This document shows positions 20,511 to 30,525 of a stretch of DNA of 64,000 nt, one piece after another. The DNA is taken from contig NZ_JAKJHZ010000009.1 of NCBI RefSeq assembly GCF_021648885.1, forward strand, positions 434,001 to 498,000, written 5' to 3'. The number at the start of each line of letters is the position of its first letter. The first letter of the stretch is position 1. The notes beneath the pieces are model-generated. The model was not told the DNA's origin. It saw nothing but the letters and a program-made list of their open reading frames with translations, and did not search any database. This DNA is from Nocardioides potassii. GTDB taxonomy: Bacteria > Actinomycetota > Actinomycetes > Propionibacteriales > Nocardioidaceae. The translations under genes and the position numbers were made by a program.

Positions 20511-22001
20511 CTACTCCGCGCTGTCCGGTGACGTGGGCGAGAACCAGTGCTGCACCGCGGGCCGGATGTTGTGCCACACGTGCTTGGTCTCGCGGTACTC
20601 CTCCAGGCCGGCCAGCCCGAGCTCGCGCCCGGTGCCCGACTGCTTGTAGCCGCCCCACTCCGCTTGCGGGACGTAGGGGTGGTAGTCGTTGATCCAGACC
20701 GTGCCCATCCGCAGTCGGCCCGCGACCCGCTCCGCGCGACCGGCGTCGCGGGTCCACACCGCACCGGCCAGGCCGTAGATGCTGTCGTTGGCGATCGCGA
20801 CGGCATCGTCCTCGTCCTGGAACGTCTCGACCGTCAGGACCGGACCGAACGACTCGTCCTGCGTCACGGACATCGAGGTCGTGCAGCCGTCCAGCACCGT
20901 CGGCAGGTAGTAGAACCCGTCGGCCAGCGCGGGGTCGTCGGGCCGGGCGCCGCCGCAGCGCAGCAGCGCACCCTCGGCCAGCCCGCGGGCGACGTACGCC
21001 TCCACCTTGTCGCGGTGCGCCGCACTGGTGAGCGGTCCGGTCTCGGCCAGCTCGTCGAAGGGGCCGCCGAGTCGGATGCCCTCCGCGCGGGCGACGAGGG
21101 CGTCGACGAACTCGTCGTGGATGGACTCCTGGACGATCAACCGGGCCCCGGCGGAGCAGACCTGGCCGGAGTGCAGGAAGACCGCCGTCAGGGCGTAGTC
21201 GAGGGCCACGTCGCGGTCGGCGTCGGCGAAGACGATGTTGGGGTTCTTGCCGCCGAGCTCCAGCGCGACCTTCTTGACCGTCGCGGCCGCCGCGGCACCG
21301 ATCCGGCGTCCGGTCTCGAGCCCGCCGGTGAACGAGACCATGTCGACCCGCGGGTCCGTCGAGAGCGGCGCACCGGCGGTCGCGCCGGCACCGAGGACGA
21401 GGTTGCCGACCCCGGCGGGAAGCCCGGCCTCCTCCAGCAGGCGCATCAGGTGGATCGCGCTGTGCGGCGTGAGCTCGCTCGGCTTGAGGACGAAGGTGTT
21501 GCCCGCGGCCAGGCACGGTGCGACCTTCCACGACACCTGGAGCAGCGGGTAGTTCCACGGCGTGATGAGCGTGCACACGCCGATCGGCTCGTGGACGATC
21601 CGGCTGACCACGTCGGGGTTGCCGGTGTCGACCATCCGGCCCGACTCCTCGGCGGCGATCCGGCCGTAGTGCCGGAAGACCGAGACCACGTCCGCGACGT
21701 CGTACTCGGACTCGACCAGGCGCTTGCCGGTGTCGAGCGACTCCATCCGCGCCACCTCCGCGGTGTCGCGCTCGAGCAGGTCCGCGAGCCGCAGCAGCAG
21801 GTCGCCACGCTCACGGCTCGACGTCGCCCGCCACTGTCCGTCGTGGAAGGCCCGGTGCGCCGCGTCGATGGCGGCCTCGGTGTCGGCCTCGCCCGCCTCG
21901 TCGACGGTCCCGACCAGGGAGCCGTCCGCCGGGCAGCGGATCTCGCGACACTCACCCGAGCGCGCGCTGACCCACGTTCCATCGACGTAGAGATCCGGCA
22001 C
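20511..22001 (-). CDS. betB: betaine aldehyde dehydrogenase
   Basis: 496 aa NAD(P)-dependent aldehyde dehydrogenase. The cofactor/general-base segment [16 protein letters not shown] and the catalytic Cys in [11 protein letters not shown] are present. I use the GTG at 22001 ([11 protein letters not shown]) because AGGGAA lies just upstream and the protein then opens on the normal first strand. The longest reading starts at a TTG inside the operator (22040). First gene of a five-gene operon with betA-proV-proW-proX. Converts betaine aldehyde to glycine betaine; the exact aldehyde is inferred from the operon. Confidence 0.9.
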   Translation of the reverse strand: MPDLYVDGTWVSARSGECREIRCPADGSLVGTVDEAGEADTEAAIDAAHRAFHDGQWRATSSRERGDLLLRLADLLERDTAEVARMESLDTGKRLVESEYDVADVVSVFRHYGRIAAEESGRMVDTGNPDVVSRIVHEPIGVCTLITPWNYPLLQVSWKVAPCLAAGNTFVLKPSELTPHSAIHLMRLLEEAGLPAGVGNLVLGAGATAGAPLSTDPRVDMVSFTGGLETGRRIGAAAAATVKKVALELGGKNPNIVFADADRDVALDYALTAVFLHSGQVCSAGARLIVQESIHDEFVDALVARAEGIRLGGPFDELAETGPLTSAAHRDKVEAYVARGLAEGALLRCGGARPDDPALADGFYYLPTVLDGCTTSMSVTQDESFGPVLTVETFQDEDDAVAIANDSIYGLAGAVWTRDAGRAERVAGRLRMGTVWINDYHPYVPQAEWGGYKQSGTGRELGLAGLEEYRETKHVWHNIRPAVQHWFSPTSPDSAE

Positions 22002-22024
22002 GCGTTCCCTGCCCTCGGCTTGTT

Positions 22025-22104
22025 GTTGCGTATCTCGCAACCGATTGCTCCGAGCGCAACCGGTCAGACGATCGAAGGATGCGGGGAAGCCCCCGTCGCG
22101 TCAA
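22025..22104 (-). promoter_or_regulatory. promoter and tandem operator of the betB operon
   Basis: Minus-strand -35 TTGACG (22099-22104) and -10-like CATCCT (22076-22081), 17 bp apart. The operator pair is GTTGCGTATCTCGCAAC (22025-22041, perfect arms) and ATTGCTCCGAGCGCAAC (22044-22060), again 19 bp apart and downstream of the -10. The proximal palindrome ends 24 bp before the chosen GTG. Confidence 0.78.
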
Positions 22105-22135
22105 GCATTTCCACGGGTGGTGTGGACATCGTGGC

Positions 22136-22951
22136 CTAACGGTGACCCCAGCCGAGGCGGTGCGAGACCTCGGCCGCGGCGCCCACCACGAGCCGTACGA
22201 CCTCCGCGACACGGTCCTCGGGCAGCCGGAACGACGGCCCGGAGACGCTCATCGAGGCGACGACGTCGCCGTGCGCGTTGCGGATCGGGGCGGCGACGGC
22301 CGTCAGCCCGACCTCGAGCTCGTCGACGGCGACCGCATAGCCCTGCTCGCGGACCCGGGCGAGCTCGTCGCGGAACTTCCCGCGCGAGGTGATCGTGTGG
22401 GAGGTGTACGACGCCAGCTTGCCGAGGGCGCTGTCGAGCGCCTGCTCGTCCAGACCACTGAGCAGGACCTTGCCGTTGCTGGTCGCGTGCAGCGGGATGT
22501 GCTGGCCGACCCAGTTGTGCGGCTGCAGCGCGGAGGAGCCCGCGACCTGGTCGAGGTAGAGCGCCGAGCTCTCCGCGAGCACGGCGATGTTGACCGTCTC
22601 CCCCGTGTCGGCCGCGAGCTGACGTGAGATCGGGCGCGCCTCCTGGACGAGGTCGAGACGCGCGGTCGTCGCGCCGGCCAGGCGCAGGATGCCCATGCCG
22701 AGGCGGTAGCGACCGCGGTCGGAGGTCTGCTCGACGAGCCGGTGGGCCTCCAGGGTGGCGACCAGCCGGAAGGCCGTGCTCTTGTGCACGCCCAGCTCGA
22801 CCGCGAGCTCGGTCACCCCGGACTCGCCGGTGCGGGCGAGCACCTCGAGGATGCCGAGCGCGCGGTCCACGGACTGCACCCCGGCACCGGTGACAGCAGT
22901 GCTGCCACCCGTCGCGCCGACCTGCTCGGGGAGCTCGACCACGTCCGACAT
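22136..22951 (-). CDS. IclR-family transcriptional regulator (betaine regulon candidate)
   Basis: 271 aa from the ATG at 22951. Residues about 25-85 form the winged helix ([38 protein letters not shown] as the HTH). The rest is the IclR effector domain with [13 protein letters not shown] and [20 protein letters not shown]. Divergent from purU, with a copy of the GTTGCG-N5-CGCAAC tandem operator between them, so it is the obvious candidate to bind all five such sites and to regulate itself. The inducer is unknown; betaine, dimethylglycine or sarcosine are plausible. Confidence 0.92.
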   Translation of the reverse strand: MSDVVELPEQVGATGGSTAVTGAGVQSVDRALGILEVLARTGESGVTELAVELGVHKSTAFRLVATLEAHRLVEQTSDRGRYRLGMGILRLAGATTARLDLVQEARPISRQLAADTGETVNIAVLAESSALYLDQVAGSSALQPHNWVGQHIPLHATSNGKVLLSGLDEQALDSALGKLASYTSHTITSRGKFRDELARVREQGYAVAVDELEVGLTAVAAPIRNAHGDVVASMSVSGPSFRLPEDRVAEVVRLVVGAAAEVSHRLGWGHR

Positions 22952-22975
22952 GGGCCTGAGACTAGCGCAGTCGCT

Positions 22976-23011
22976 GTTGCGTATCGCAGACTGCGTTCCG
23001 TCGAGCGCAAC
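22976..23011. promoter_or_regulatory. tandem operator between iclR and purU
   Basis: Two half-conserved 17-bp sites: GTTGCGTATCGCAGACT (22976-22992, left arm intact) and GTTCCGTCGAGCGCAAC (22995-23011, right arm intact). Their starts are 19 bp apart, the same arrangement as upstream of betB, the BCCT gene, the flavoenzyme and the MetF-like gene. It could serve both divergent promoters. No clear -35/-10 was picked. Confidence 0.7.
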
Positions 23012-23033
23012 AGCACCACCACCCAGGAGCCGC

Positions 23034-23912
23034 ATGTCATCCGTCCCCAGCGCCACCGGGAGCGCCGCCGAGCACGTCCTCATCCTCTCCTGCCCGGACC
23101 GTCCGGGCATCGTCCACGCCGTGTCGGGGTTCCTCGTCGAGCAGGGCGGCAACATCATCGAGAGCCAGCAGTTCGGCGACCGCCTGACCGACCGGTTCTT
23201 CATGCGCATCGGCTTCGTGGTCGCGGACGAGCGCAGCGCCGACGAGCTGCGCACGGCGTTCGCCCCGGTCGCCGAGCGCTTCGGGATGGACTACGAGCTG
23301 TGGGCGGCCGCGGCACCGACGCGCACGCTGATCATGGTGTCCAAGCACCTGCACTGCCTCAACGACCTGCTCTTCCGGGCCAGCACGGGCTCGCTCCAGA
23401 TCGAGATCCCCGCCGTGGTGTCCAACCACCCCGACGCGGGCGCGCTCGTGAGGTCGTACGGCCTGGACTTCCACCACGTCCCGGTGACACCGGACACGAA
23501 GGCGGATGCCGAGAAGCGGCTGATGGAGCTCGTCGACGAGACCGGCACCCACCTGGTCGTGCTGGCGCGCTACATGCAGGTGCTCTCCGACGACCTGTGC
23601 CGCCAGCTCACGGGCCGGGCGATCAACATCCACCACTCGTTCCTGCCGAGCTTCAAGGGGGCGCGGCCCTACCACCAGGCGTTCGACCGCGGCGTGAAGC
23701 TCGTCGGCGCGACCGCCCACTACGTCACCGGCGACCTCGACGAGGGACCGATCATCGAGCAGGACGTCCTGCGGGTGGACCACGGCTACGACCAGGACCA
23801 GCTCGTCGCGGCCGGGCGCGACGTCGAGGCACAGGTGCTCTCGCGCGCCGTGCGCTGGCACGCCCAGTCGCGGATCCTCCTCAACGGCGACCGCACCGTC
23901 GTCTTCCGCTGA
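23034..23912 (+). CDS. purU: formyltetrahydrofolate deformylase
   Basis: 292 aa from the ATG at 23034, with AGGAG 8 bp upstream. N-terminal ACT-like domain (about 14-90, [20 protein letters not shown]). The C-terminal formyltransferase-fold domain holds the catalytic [17 protein letters not shown] and the Asp-containing [13 protein letters not shown]. Hydrolyses 10-formyl-THF to formate and THF. In catabolic clusters for sarcosine and betaine it regenerates THF. fhs follows 47 bp downstream. Confidence 0.95.
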   Translation: MSSVPSATGSAAEHVLILSCPDRPGIVHAVSGFLVEQGGNIIESQQFGDRLTDRFFMRIGFVVADERSADELRTAFAPVAERFGMDYELWAAAAPTRTLIMVSKHLHCLNDLLFRASTGSLQIEIPAVVSNHPDAGALVRSYGLDFHHVPVTPDTKADAEKRLMELVDETGTHLVVLARYMQVLSDDLCRQLTGRAINIHHSFLPSFKGARPYHQAFDRGVKLVGATAHYVTGDLDEGPIIEQDVLRVDHGYDQDQLVAAGRDVEAQVLSRAVRWHAQSRILLNGDRTVVFR

Positions 23913-23959
23913 GGGAACGCCTCCACACCCACCGCCACGCCGCAATCGAGGGAGCAGGC

Positions 23960-25639
23960 ATGCAGTCCGACATCGAGATCGCCAACGCCGCCGTCCTGCG
24001 CCCGATCCGCGAGGTCGCGGCCGAGACGCTGGGCATCGCCGAGGAGCACCTCGTGCCCTACGGCCACTTCAAGGCGAAGGTCGACATCGGCTACCTCACC
24101 TCGCTCGCCGACCGGCCCCTCGGCAAGCTCGTGCTGGTCACCGCGCTCTCGCCGACGCCGCCCGGGGAGGGCAAGACCACGACGACCGTCGGCCTGACCG
24201 ACGCGCTCCACGGCCTCGGCCACCGGGTCGTCGCCTGCCTGCGCGAGCCGTCGATGGGCCCGGTGTTCGGCATGAAGGGCGGCGCGGCCGGCGGCGGCTG
24301 GAGCCAGGTCGTGCCGATGACCGACATCAACCTCCACTTCACCGGCGACTTCGCCGCCATCGCCGCGGCCAACAACCTGCTCGCCGCGCTGATCGACAAC
24401 CACGTCCACCACGGCAACGAGCTCGACATCGACGTGCGCAGCGTGACGTGGAAGCGCGTGCTCGACATGAACGACCGCGCGCTGCGCGAGGTCACCGTCG
24501 CGCTCGGCGGCCACGCCAACGGCTTCCCGCGCTCCGACGGCTTCGACATCGTGGTCGCCTCCGAGCTGATGGCGATCTTCTGCCTCACCGAGTCGTGGGC
24601 CGACCTCAAGCGCCGCATCGGCGACATCGTCATCGGCTACACCAGGTCGACCATGCCGGTCACCGCGCGCGACCTCAACGCCCACGGCGCGATGGCGGCG
24701 CTGCTCCGCGACGCCCTCGCGCCCAACCTCGTCCAGACGATCGAGGGCGCGCCCGCCTTCGTCCACGGCGGGCCGTTCGCCAACATCGCCCACGGCTGCA
24801 GCTCGGTGATGGCGACGCGCGCCGGCCTGCGGCTGGCGGACATCGTCGTGACCGAGGCCGGCTTCGGCGCCGACCTCGGCGCGGAGAAGTTCGTCGACAT
24901 CAAGTGCCGCAAGTCCGGCCTGCGGCCCGACGTGGCCGTCGTCGTCGCCACCGTCCGCGCCCTGAAGTACCACGGCGGCGTGGCGCTCGCCGACCTCGGC
25001 ACCGAGGACCTCGGCGCGGTCGAGGCGGGCATGGCCAACCTGCGACGGCACCTGTCCAACATCCGCGAGGTCTACGGCATCCAGCCGGTCGTGGCCGTCA
25101 ACCGGTTCCCGACCGACACCGACGCCGAGGTCGCCCGGGTGGTCGAGCTCGTGGCCGACGAAGGAGTGCGCGCCTTCCCCGCGACCCACTTCTCCGACGG
25201 CGGTGCCGGTGCTCGCGACCTGGCCGAGGGCGTGCTGGCGGCGCTCGAGGACGGGTCGCCGTACGAGTTCTCGTTCACGTACGACGACGACCTGTCGCTC
25301 ACCGAGAAGGTCGAGGCGATCGCGACCCGGCTCTACGGCGCCGGGCAGGTGACGTGGGACGCCAAGGCCCGCCGCCGGCTCCAGCGCATCGAGCGCGACG
25401 GCTACGGCGACCTGCCGGTCTGCGTCGCCAAGACGCAGTACTCCTTCTCCACCGACCCGACGCTCCTCGGGGCGCCGTCGGGCCACGAGCTCCACGTCCG
25501 CGAGGTGCGCCTCTCCGCGGGCGCCGGGTTCGTCGTCGTGGTCTGCGGCGACATGATGACCATGCCCGGCCTCCCCCGCGATCCCTCGGCCTCCCGGATC
25601 GACCTCGCCGACGACGGCACCCTCATCGGGCTGAGCTGA
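23960..25639 (+). CDS. fhs: formate-tetrahydrofolate ligase
   Basis: 559 aa, full length. The P-loop TPPGEGKT is at residues 66-73, followed by [19 protein letters not shown] and the conserved C-terminal [11 protein letters not shown]. The ATG at 23960 follows a GGGAGCAGGC ribosome-binding stretch. Catalyses formate + THF + ATP to 10-formyl-THF and is reversible. Co-transcribed with purU, which runs the opposite net conversion without ATP, so the pair needs explaining (see findings). Confidence 0.95.
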   Translation: MQSDIEIANAAVLRPIREVAAETLGIAEEHLVPYGHFKAKVDIGYLTSLADRPLGKLVLVTALSPTPPGEGKTTTTVGLTDALHGLGHRVVACLREPSMGPVFGMKGGAAGGGWSQVVPMTDINLHFTGDFAAIAAANNLLAALIDNHVHHGNELDIDVRSVTWKRVLDMNDRALREVTVALGGHANGFPRSDGFDIVVASELMAIFCLTESWADLKRRIGDIVIGYTRSTMPVTARDLNAHGAMAALLRDALAPNLVQTIEGAPAFVHGGPFANIAHGCSSVMATRAGLRLADIVVTEAGFGADLGAEKFVDIKCRKSGLRPDVAVVVATVRALKYHGGVALADLGTEDLGAVEAGMANLRRHLSNIREVYGIQPVVAVNRFPTDTDAEVARVVELVADEGVRAFPATHFSDGGAGARDLAEGVLAALEDGSPYEFSFTYDDDLSLTEKVEAIATRLYGAGQVTWDAKARRRLQRIERDGYGDLPVCVAKTQYSFSTDPTLLGAPSGHELHVREVRLSAGAGFVVVVCGDMMTMPGLPRDPSASRIDLADDGTLIGLS

Positions 25640-25730
25640 GGATCGTCCGGTGGCCGAGTGGGCGCTGCGCCGCATGTTCAGCAGCGAGCAGGGTGACGTC
25701 GCGTGAGACCGGTTCGGCTCAGGCCCCGCC

Positions 25731-26480
25731 GTGGTGCTGCTGCACGGGACGCCGTTCTCGTCCTACGTCTGGCGTGACGTCGCGCCTGCCTTGGCCGCCA
25801 GCCACACCGTCCACGTCTGGGACATGCCGGGCTACGGAGCCTCGAAGAAGAGAGACCACCAGGACGTCTCCCTCCGCTCGCAGGGTGCTGTCTTCGCCGC
25901 GCTGCTCCGCCACTGGGACCTCGCCTCGCCGGCGGTGGTCGCCCACGACTTCGGTGGCGCCGTCGCACTGCGCGCGCACCTGCTCCACGGGGCCGCCTAC
26001 GACCGGCTCGCACTGGTCGACACCGTCACCCACGCCCCGTGGGGAACTGGGCTGTTCCGACTTGCGCAGGAGCACGGGGACGTCCTGGGGCAGCTGCCCG
26101 CCGAGGCGCACGAGGGTCTGGTGCGCGGCTACATCGCGACGGCGAGCCACCGCGGACTGTCAGCCGCCACCCTGTCGTCGTACGTCGCTCCGTGGCTGGG
26201 AGCGGCTGGACAGGCGGCGCTCTACCGCCAGATGGCGCAGAACGACCAGCGTTGGACCGACGAGCTCGAGCCGATGTATGCCGGCATCACGATCCCGACC
26301 TCGGTCTGCTGGGGCACCGAGGACACCTGGCTCCCGCCGGAGAAGGGCGAGCAGCTGGCCGCGGCCATCCCCGGTGCCGAGCTGCACTGGCTGGAGGGGT
26401 CCGGGCACCTCGCCCAGGAGGACGCACCCGCCCAGCTGACCGCGCGCCTCGTCGAGTTCCTCGGTCGCCCGGCGCCCTGA
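25731..26480 (+). CDS. alpha/beta-fold hydrolase with interrupted N-terminus
   Basis: 249 aa from the GTG at 25731. The oxyanion motif LLHGTPFSS, a nucleophile-elbow-like AHDFGGAVAL (Asp nucleophile, as in haloalkane dehalogenase/epoxide hydrolase relatives) and the C-terminal GSGHLAQEDAP with the catalytic His are present. Homologues usually start about 27 residues earlier. That stretch is here in frame (GTG 25650, ATG 25674, MFSSEQGDVA) but broken by TGA at 25704-25706 before DRFGSGPAV. No Shine-Dalgarno precedes 25731. It may be a pseudogene or a truncated product. Substrate unknown. Confidence 0.6.
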   Translation: MVLLHGTPFSSYVWRDVAPALAASHTVHVWDMPGYGASKKRDHQDVSLRSQGAVFAALLRHWDLASPAVVAHDFGGAVALRAHLLHGAAYDRLALVDTVTHAPWGTGLFRLAQEHGDVLGQLPAEAHEGLVRGYIATASHRGLSAATLSSYVAPWLGAAGQAALYRQMAQNDQRWTDELEPMYAGITIPTSVCWGTEDTWLPPEKGEQLAAAIPGAELHWLEGSGHLAQEDAPAQLTARLVEFLGRPAP

Positions 26481-26484
26481 CCCC

Positions 26485-26545
26485 ACACGTGTCCGCGAGG
26501 TGGCCCTTCACCGGTCGATCCGAGGGCCACCTCCCGGACACGTGT
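26485..26545. repeat. inverted-repeat element at convergent gene ends (ACACGTGT family)
   Basis: Left arm 26485-26507 (ACACGTGTCCGCGAGGTGG plus CCCT) and right arm 26523-26545 form a 23-bp hairpin with one mismatch and a 15-nt loop. It lies between the convergent stops of the hydrolase (26480) and the MttB-family gene (26587). The arm is also present, less perfectly paired, at 8061-8152. It could act as a bidirectional terminator; there is no U tract. Confidence 0.8.
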
Positions 26546-26586
26546 ACGACGCCGCCCGACGTGCGACGCCGCACGCCGGGGGCGGG

Positions 26587-28026
26587 TCAGTCGCCGAGCT
26601 CCGCGCGACGGCGGATGACGTAGTCCTGCAGCTCGTCGCGGATCGCGTCGTCGAGCGGCGGCTGCTCGTAGTCCTCCAGCGTCTTCTGGTAGGCGACCTC
26701 GGCGCGGGCGTTGGCGTCGTGCCCGCCGTTGCGCATCCACCGCTCGTAGTTCTCCGAGGAGGACAGCAGCGGCCGGTAGAAGCACGTGCGGAACCGCTCC
26801 ATCGTGTGCATCGCACCGAGGAAGTGCCCGCCGTGGCCGACCTCCTGGTGGGCGTCGAAGGCCATCGACGCCTCGTCGATCTCCAGCGGCGTGAACTCGT
26901 GTCGCAGCATCTGGAGCAGCTCGATGTCGACGATGAACTTCTCGTAGCCGGCGACCAGGCCGCCCTCGAGCCAGCCCGCGGCGTGCATCACCCAGTTGGC
27001 GCCGGCGAGGAAGGTCGGCATGAGGGTCATCAGCGCCTCGTAGCCCGCCTGCGCGTCGGCGACCTGCGACGAGGTCAGGCCGCCACCGGTGCGGAACGGC
27101 AGCCCGAAGTGGCGCGCGATCTGGCCGGTGCAGAGCAGGCCGAGCCCGGACTCCGGGGTGCCGAACGTCGGCGAGCCCGACTGCATGTCGATGTTGGAGA
27201 GGAACGACCCGAAGATCACCGGCGTCCCGGGCCGGATCAGCTGGGACAGCGCGATGCCCGAGAGCGCCTCGACGATCTGCTGCACGAGCGCGGCGGGGAT
27301 CGTGACCGGCGACATCGCGCCCATCAGGATGAACGGCGTGAGGACGACGGGCTGCCCGGCGCCGGAGTACTCGAACTGCGCCTCGAGCATCCGGTCGTCC
27401 CAGCGCAGGGGCGAGTTGCAGTTGATCAGCGAGATCGTCGCCGGGGTCTGCTCGATCGCCTCGCGCGAGCCGAAGAGGATCGAGGTCATGGCGATCGTGT
27501 CTGCGGCGTTGACGCCCGAGACGACGTTGCCCATGTAGACCTTGTCGGTCAGCGTCTGCAGCGCGTAGGTCATGTCGAGGTGGCGGCTGTCGAGCGGGGT
27601 GTCGTTGGGCTCGCAGATCACGCCGCCGGCGGAGTCGAGCACCGCGTAGGACTGGGCCAGCTTGGTGAAGCTGCGGAAGTCCTCCATCGTCGCGTCCCGG
27701 CGTACGTCGCCCTGCCGGACGAAGGGCGGGCCGTAGACCGCGCCGAAGGCCATCGAGTCGCCGCCGATGTGGATGTTGTGCTCGGGGTTGCGCGCCTGGA
27801 CGTCGAACTCCCGCGGCGCCTTCGCGACCTGCTCGAGCACGAAGTCGGGATCGAGGAAGACGGTGTTGCCCTCCACCCGCTGGCCGGCCTTGCGGAACAG
27901 CTCGAGCGCGCGCTCGTCCATGAACTCCACGCCGAGCTCGGTCATCAGCTTGCGCCACCCCTTGTCGAGGGTGGCCATCGCCTCCTCGGACAGCACCTCG
28001 TAGCGCGGCATCGTGTTGCGGAACAC
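26587..28026 (-). CDS. MttB-family methyltransferase, probably glycine betaine:corrinoid methyltransferase
   Basis: 479 aa, trimethylamine methyltransferase (MttB) superfamily, with typical segments IFGSFLSNIDMQSGSPTFGTPE, LPFRTGGGLTSSQVADAQAG and DAHQEVGHGGHFLGAMHTM. The frame has no amber codon, so this is a non-pyrrolysine member; characterised ones act on glycine betaine, proline betaine, carnitine or butyrobetaine. The GTG start at 28026 is set by AGGAGG 4 bp upstream. Divergent from a second iclR gene that leads its partner genes (corrinoid protein, methyl-THF transferase, activase). Substrate glycine betaine is inferred from the choline/betaine genes nearby. Confidence 0.85.
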   Translation of the reverse strand: MFRNTMPRYEVLSEEAMATLDKGWRKLMTELGVEFMDERALELFRKAGQRVEGNTVFLDPDFVLEQVAKAPREFDVQARNPEHNIHIGGDSMAFGAVYGPPFVRQGDVRRDATMEDFRSFTKLAQSYAVLDSAGGVICEPNDTPLDSRHLDMTYALQTLTDKVYMGNVVSGVNAADTIAMTSILFGSREAIEQTPATISLINCNSPLRWDDRMLEAQFEYSGAGQPVVLTPFILMGAMSPVTIPAALVQQIVEALSGIALSQLIRPGTPVIFGSFLSNIDMQSGSPTFGTPESGLGLLCTGQIARHFGLPFRTGGGLTSSQVADAQAGYEALMTLMPTFLAGANWVMHAAGWLEGGLVAGYEKFIVDIELLQMLRHEFTPLEIDEASMAFDAHQEVGHGGHFLGAMHTMERFRTCFYRPLLSSSENYERWMRNGGHDANARAEVAYQKTLEDYEQPPLDDAIRDELQDYVIRRRAELGD

Positions 28027-28064
28027 GGATCCTCCTTGACCTCGACTCGGCGGGCTCTTAGCCT

Positions 28065-28094
28065 CATGATGTGGAACCACGGTTCCACATCATG
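28065..28094. promoter_or_regulatory. 30-bp palindromic operator between mttB-type gene and second iclR
   Basis: CATGATGTGGAACC (28065-28078) and GGTTCCACATCATG (28081-28094) are perfect 14-bp inverted repeats around AC. A further half site TGGAACCA follows at 28093-28100. The TGGAACC-N2-GGTTCCA core resembles the classical IclR consensus TGGAAAT-N-ATTTCCA. Likely bound by the adjacent IclR protein to control both directions. Confidence 0.8.
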
Positions 28095-28142
28095 GAACCA
28101 GAGGGAACCCCCGTCCGCATCCCGTCCGCACAGGAGCCCGTC

Positions 28143-28924
28143 GTGAGCGACACCGCCACCGGCACGCGCGCGCTGGACCGCGCCGCCGACCTGGTCGCTG
28201 CGGTCGTCCACGCCGACGAGCCGATGACGTTCGCCGACCTCCAGGACGCCAGCGGGCTGGCCAAGTCGACGACCTCGCGGATGCTCACCGCGCTCGAGCG
28301 CGCGGGCCTGCTCGAGCGCGACGCCGCCGGTCTCTACGTCGCCGGCCGGCTCTTCTGGCTCTACGCCGCGCGGCACGACCCGTGGGCCGAGCTCGTCCGG
28401 CTCGCCCGCCCCGTCATGGAGGCCATCGGCGAGGAGACCGGCGAGACCGTCCACCTCAGCGTCGCGCGCGGCGACCGGGTCGTGCAGGTCGCCCAGGTCG
28501 ACTCCACCTACCTCCTCGGCACCCGCGACTGGACCGAGGTCGACGTGCCGGCCCACACCTCCGCACTCGGCAAGGTCTTCCTCGCCTGGGACGTCCTCGG
28601 CCTGCCGGGCGGCGCGCTGGAGCGCCCCACGCCGGCCACGTTGGCGGACCGGGCCGCCGTGCGCCGCGACGGCGTACGCACCCGGGAGCGGGGCTGGGCC
28701 CTGACCCTCGACGAGCTCGAGATCGGCCTCACCGGGGTCGCCGTACCCGTCCTCGACGTCCACCGCGACGTCATCGCCGCACTCGGGATCTCGGGGCCGA
28801 CGCCCCGGCTGGAGGGACGGCTCGACGAGCTCGGCCGCCACCTCCTCGACCAGTCCGCCGCGCTGACCTCCGTGCTGCGCGGCTCGCACGCCCATCGATC
28901 CACACGCACCGAGGAGGTGGTCGC

Positions 28925-28928
<4 letters not shown>
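28143..28928 (+). CDS. IclR-family transcriptional regulator (corrinoid module)
   Basis: 261 aa from the GTG at 28143, preceded by AGGAG at 28132-28136. An in-frame ATG at 28092 lies in the operator edge and lacks such a site. HTH about residues 30-60 (FADLQDASGLAKSTTSRMLTAL), then the effector domain with HTSALGKVFLAW and LDELEIGLTGVAVPV. The stop overlaps the corrinoid-protein ATG (28925-28928), so the regulator is translated with the enzymes it probably controls. Confidence 0.9.
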
Positions 28929-29590
<662 letters not shown>

Positions 29591-29642
29591 ACACCCCATT
29601 CGAATGCTCACTCCGTTCCGCTTCGAACAGGGACCCCGTCTG

Positions 29643-30518
29643 ATGAGCGAGCCGCTCCACACCGTCCTCCGCTCGGCGACGAAGGAGGTCGTGCTCGGCC
29701 ACGACCGGCCGTTCTGCCTGATCGGCGAGCGCATCAACCCCACCGGCCGCCGGATCTTCCAGGAGCAGCTCCGCGCGGGCGACTTCTCCGCGATTGAGCG
29801 CGACGTGAAGGCCCAGGTCGAGGGCGGCGCCGACGTGCTCGACATCAACATGGGCGTGCCGCTGACCGACGAGCCCGAGCTGCTCGCCACGGCCGTCACG
29901 ATGGTGCAGGAGCTCACCGACCTGCCGATCTGCATCGACTCCTCGGTCGTCGAGGCGCTCGAGGCCGGCCTGTCGGTCTACCAGGGTCGGGCCCTGGTCA
30001 ACTCGGTCACGGCCGAGGACGACCGGCTCGAGCTCATCCTGCCGCTGGTCAAGAAGTACGACGCCGCGATCATCGCGCTGCCCAACGACCACGACGAGAT
30101 CCCGATGGAGGCCGACAAGCGGGTCGACCTGACGGCCAAGATCGTCCGCGTCGCCACCGAGGAGTACGGCATCGCGCAGGCCGACATCGTCATCGACCCG
30201 CTCGCCATGCCGATCGGCGCCGACACCACCACCTCGCTGGTCACGTTCGAGGTGATGCGGCGCATCCGCGACGACTTCGGCGTCAACATGACCTGCGGCG
30301 CGTCCAACGTGTCCTTCGGCATGCCCGGTCGGCACACCCTCAACGCGACGTGGCTGCCGATGGCGATGACGTCCGGGCTGACCAGCGCGATCATGGACAC
30401 CCGCACGCCGCAGATCGTGGAGGCGGTCAAGGCCGCCGACGTGTTCCTCGGCCACGACGACTGGGGCATGGCGTGGATCAGCGCCCACCGCGCCAAGCAG
30501 GCCGCCGCCGAGGGATGA
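29643..30518 (+). CDS. methylcorrinoid:tetrahydrofolate methyltransferase (MtgA/pterin-binding type)
   Basis: 291 aa from the ATG at 29643. Pterin-binding TIM-barrel motifs: LIGERINPTGRR at the N-terminus, GADVLDINMGVP, PICIDSS, and NMTCGASNVSFGMPGRHTLN near the end. These match the family of MtgA, AcsE and MetH pterin domains. It should move the methyl from the corrinoid protein to THF, giving 5-methyl-THF, which the MetF-like enzyme nearby can oxidise. Confidence 0.92.
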   Translation: MSEPLHTVLRSATKEVVLGHDRPFCLIGERINPTGRRIFQEQLRAGDFSAIERDVKAQVEGGADVLDINMGVPLTDEPELLATAVTMVQELTDLPICIDSSVVEALEAGLSVYQGRALVNSVTAEDDRLELILPLVKKYDAAIIALPNDHDEIPMEADKRVDLTAKIVRVATEEYGIAQADIVIDPLAMPIGADTTTSLVTFEVMRRIRDDFGVNMTCGASNVSFGMPGRHTLNATWLPMAMTSGLTSAIMDTRTPQIVEAVKAADVFLGHDDWGMAWISAHRAKQAAAEG

Positions 30519-30525
30519 TCAGAGA

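Noticed and set aside
23034..25639. Glycine or THF riboswitch before purU or fhs
   Set aside because: The leaders are short (under 60 bp after the operator, 47 bp between genes) and show no such structure; control is better explained by the operator.
22742..25639. A 965-codon frame suggesting a purU-fhs fusion
   Set aside because: The upstream part is an out-of-frame reading of purU and iclR; fhs has its own start and ribosome-binding site at 23960.
26587..28026. Pyrrolysine-type trimethylamine methyltransferase
   Set aside because: The frame is open without an internal TAG, and no pyl genes are visible, so it is the non-pyrrolysine branch.
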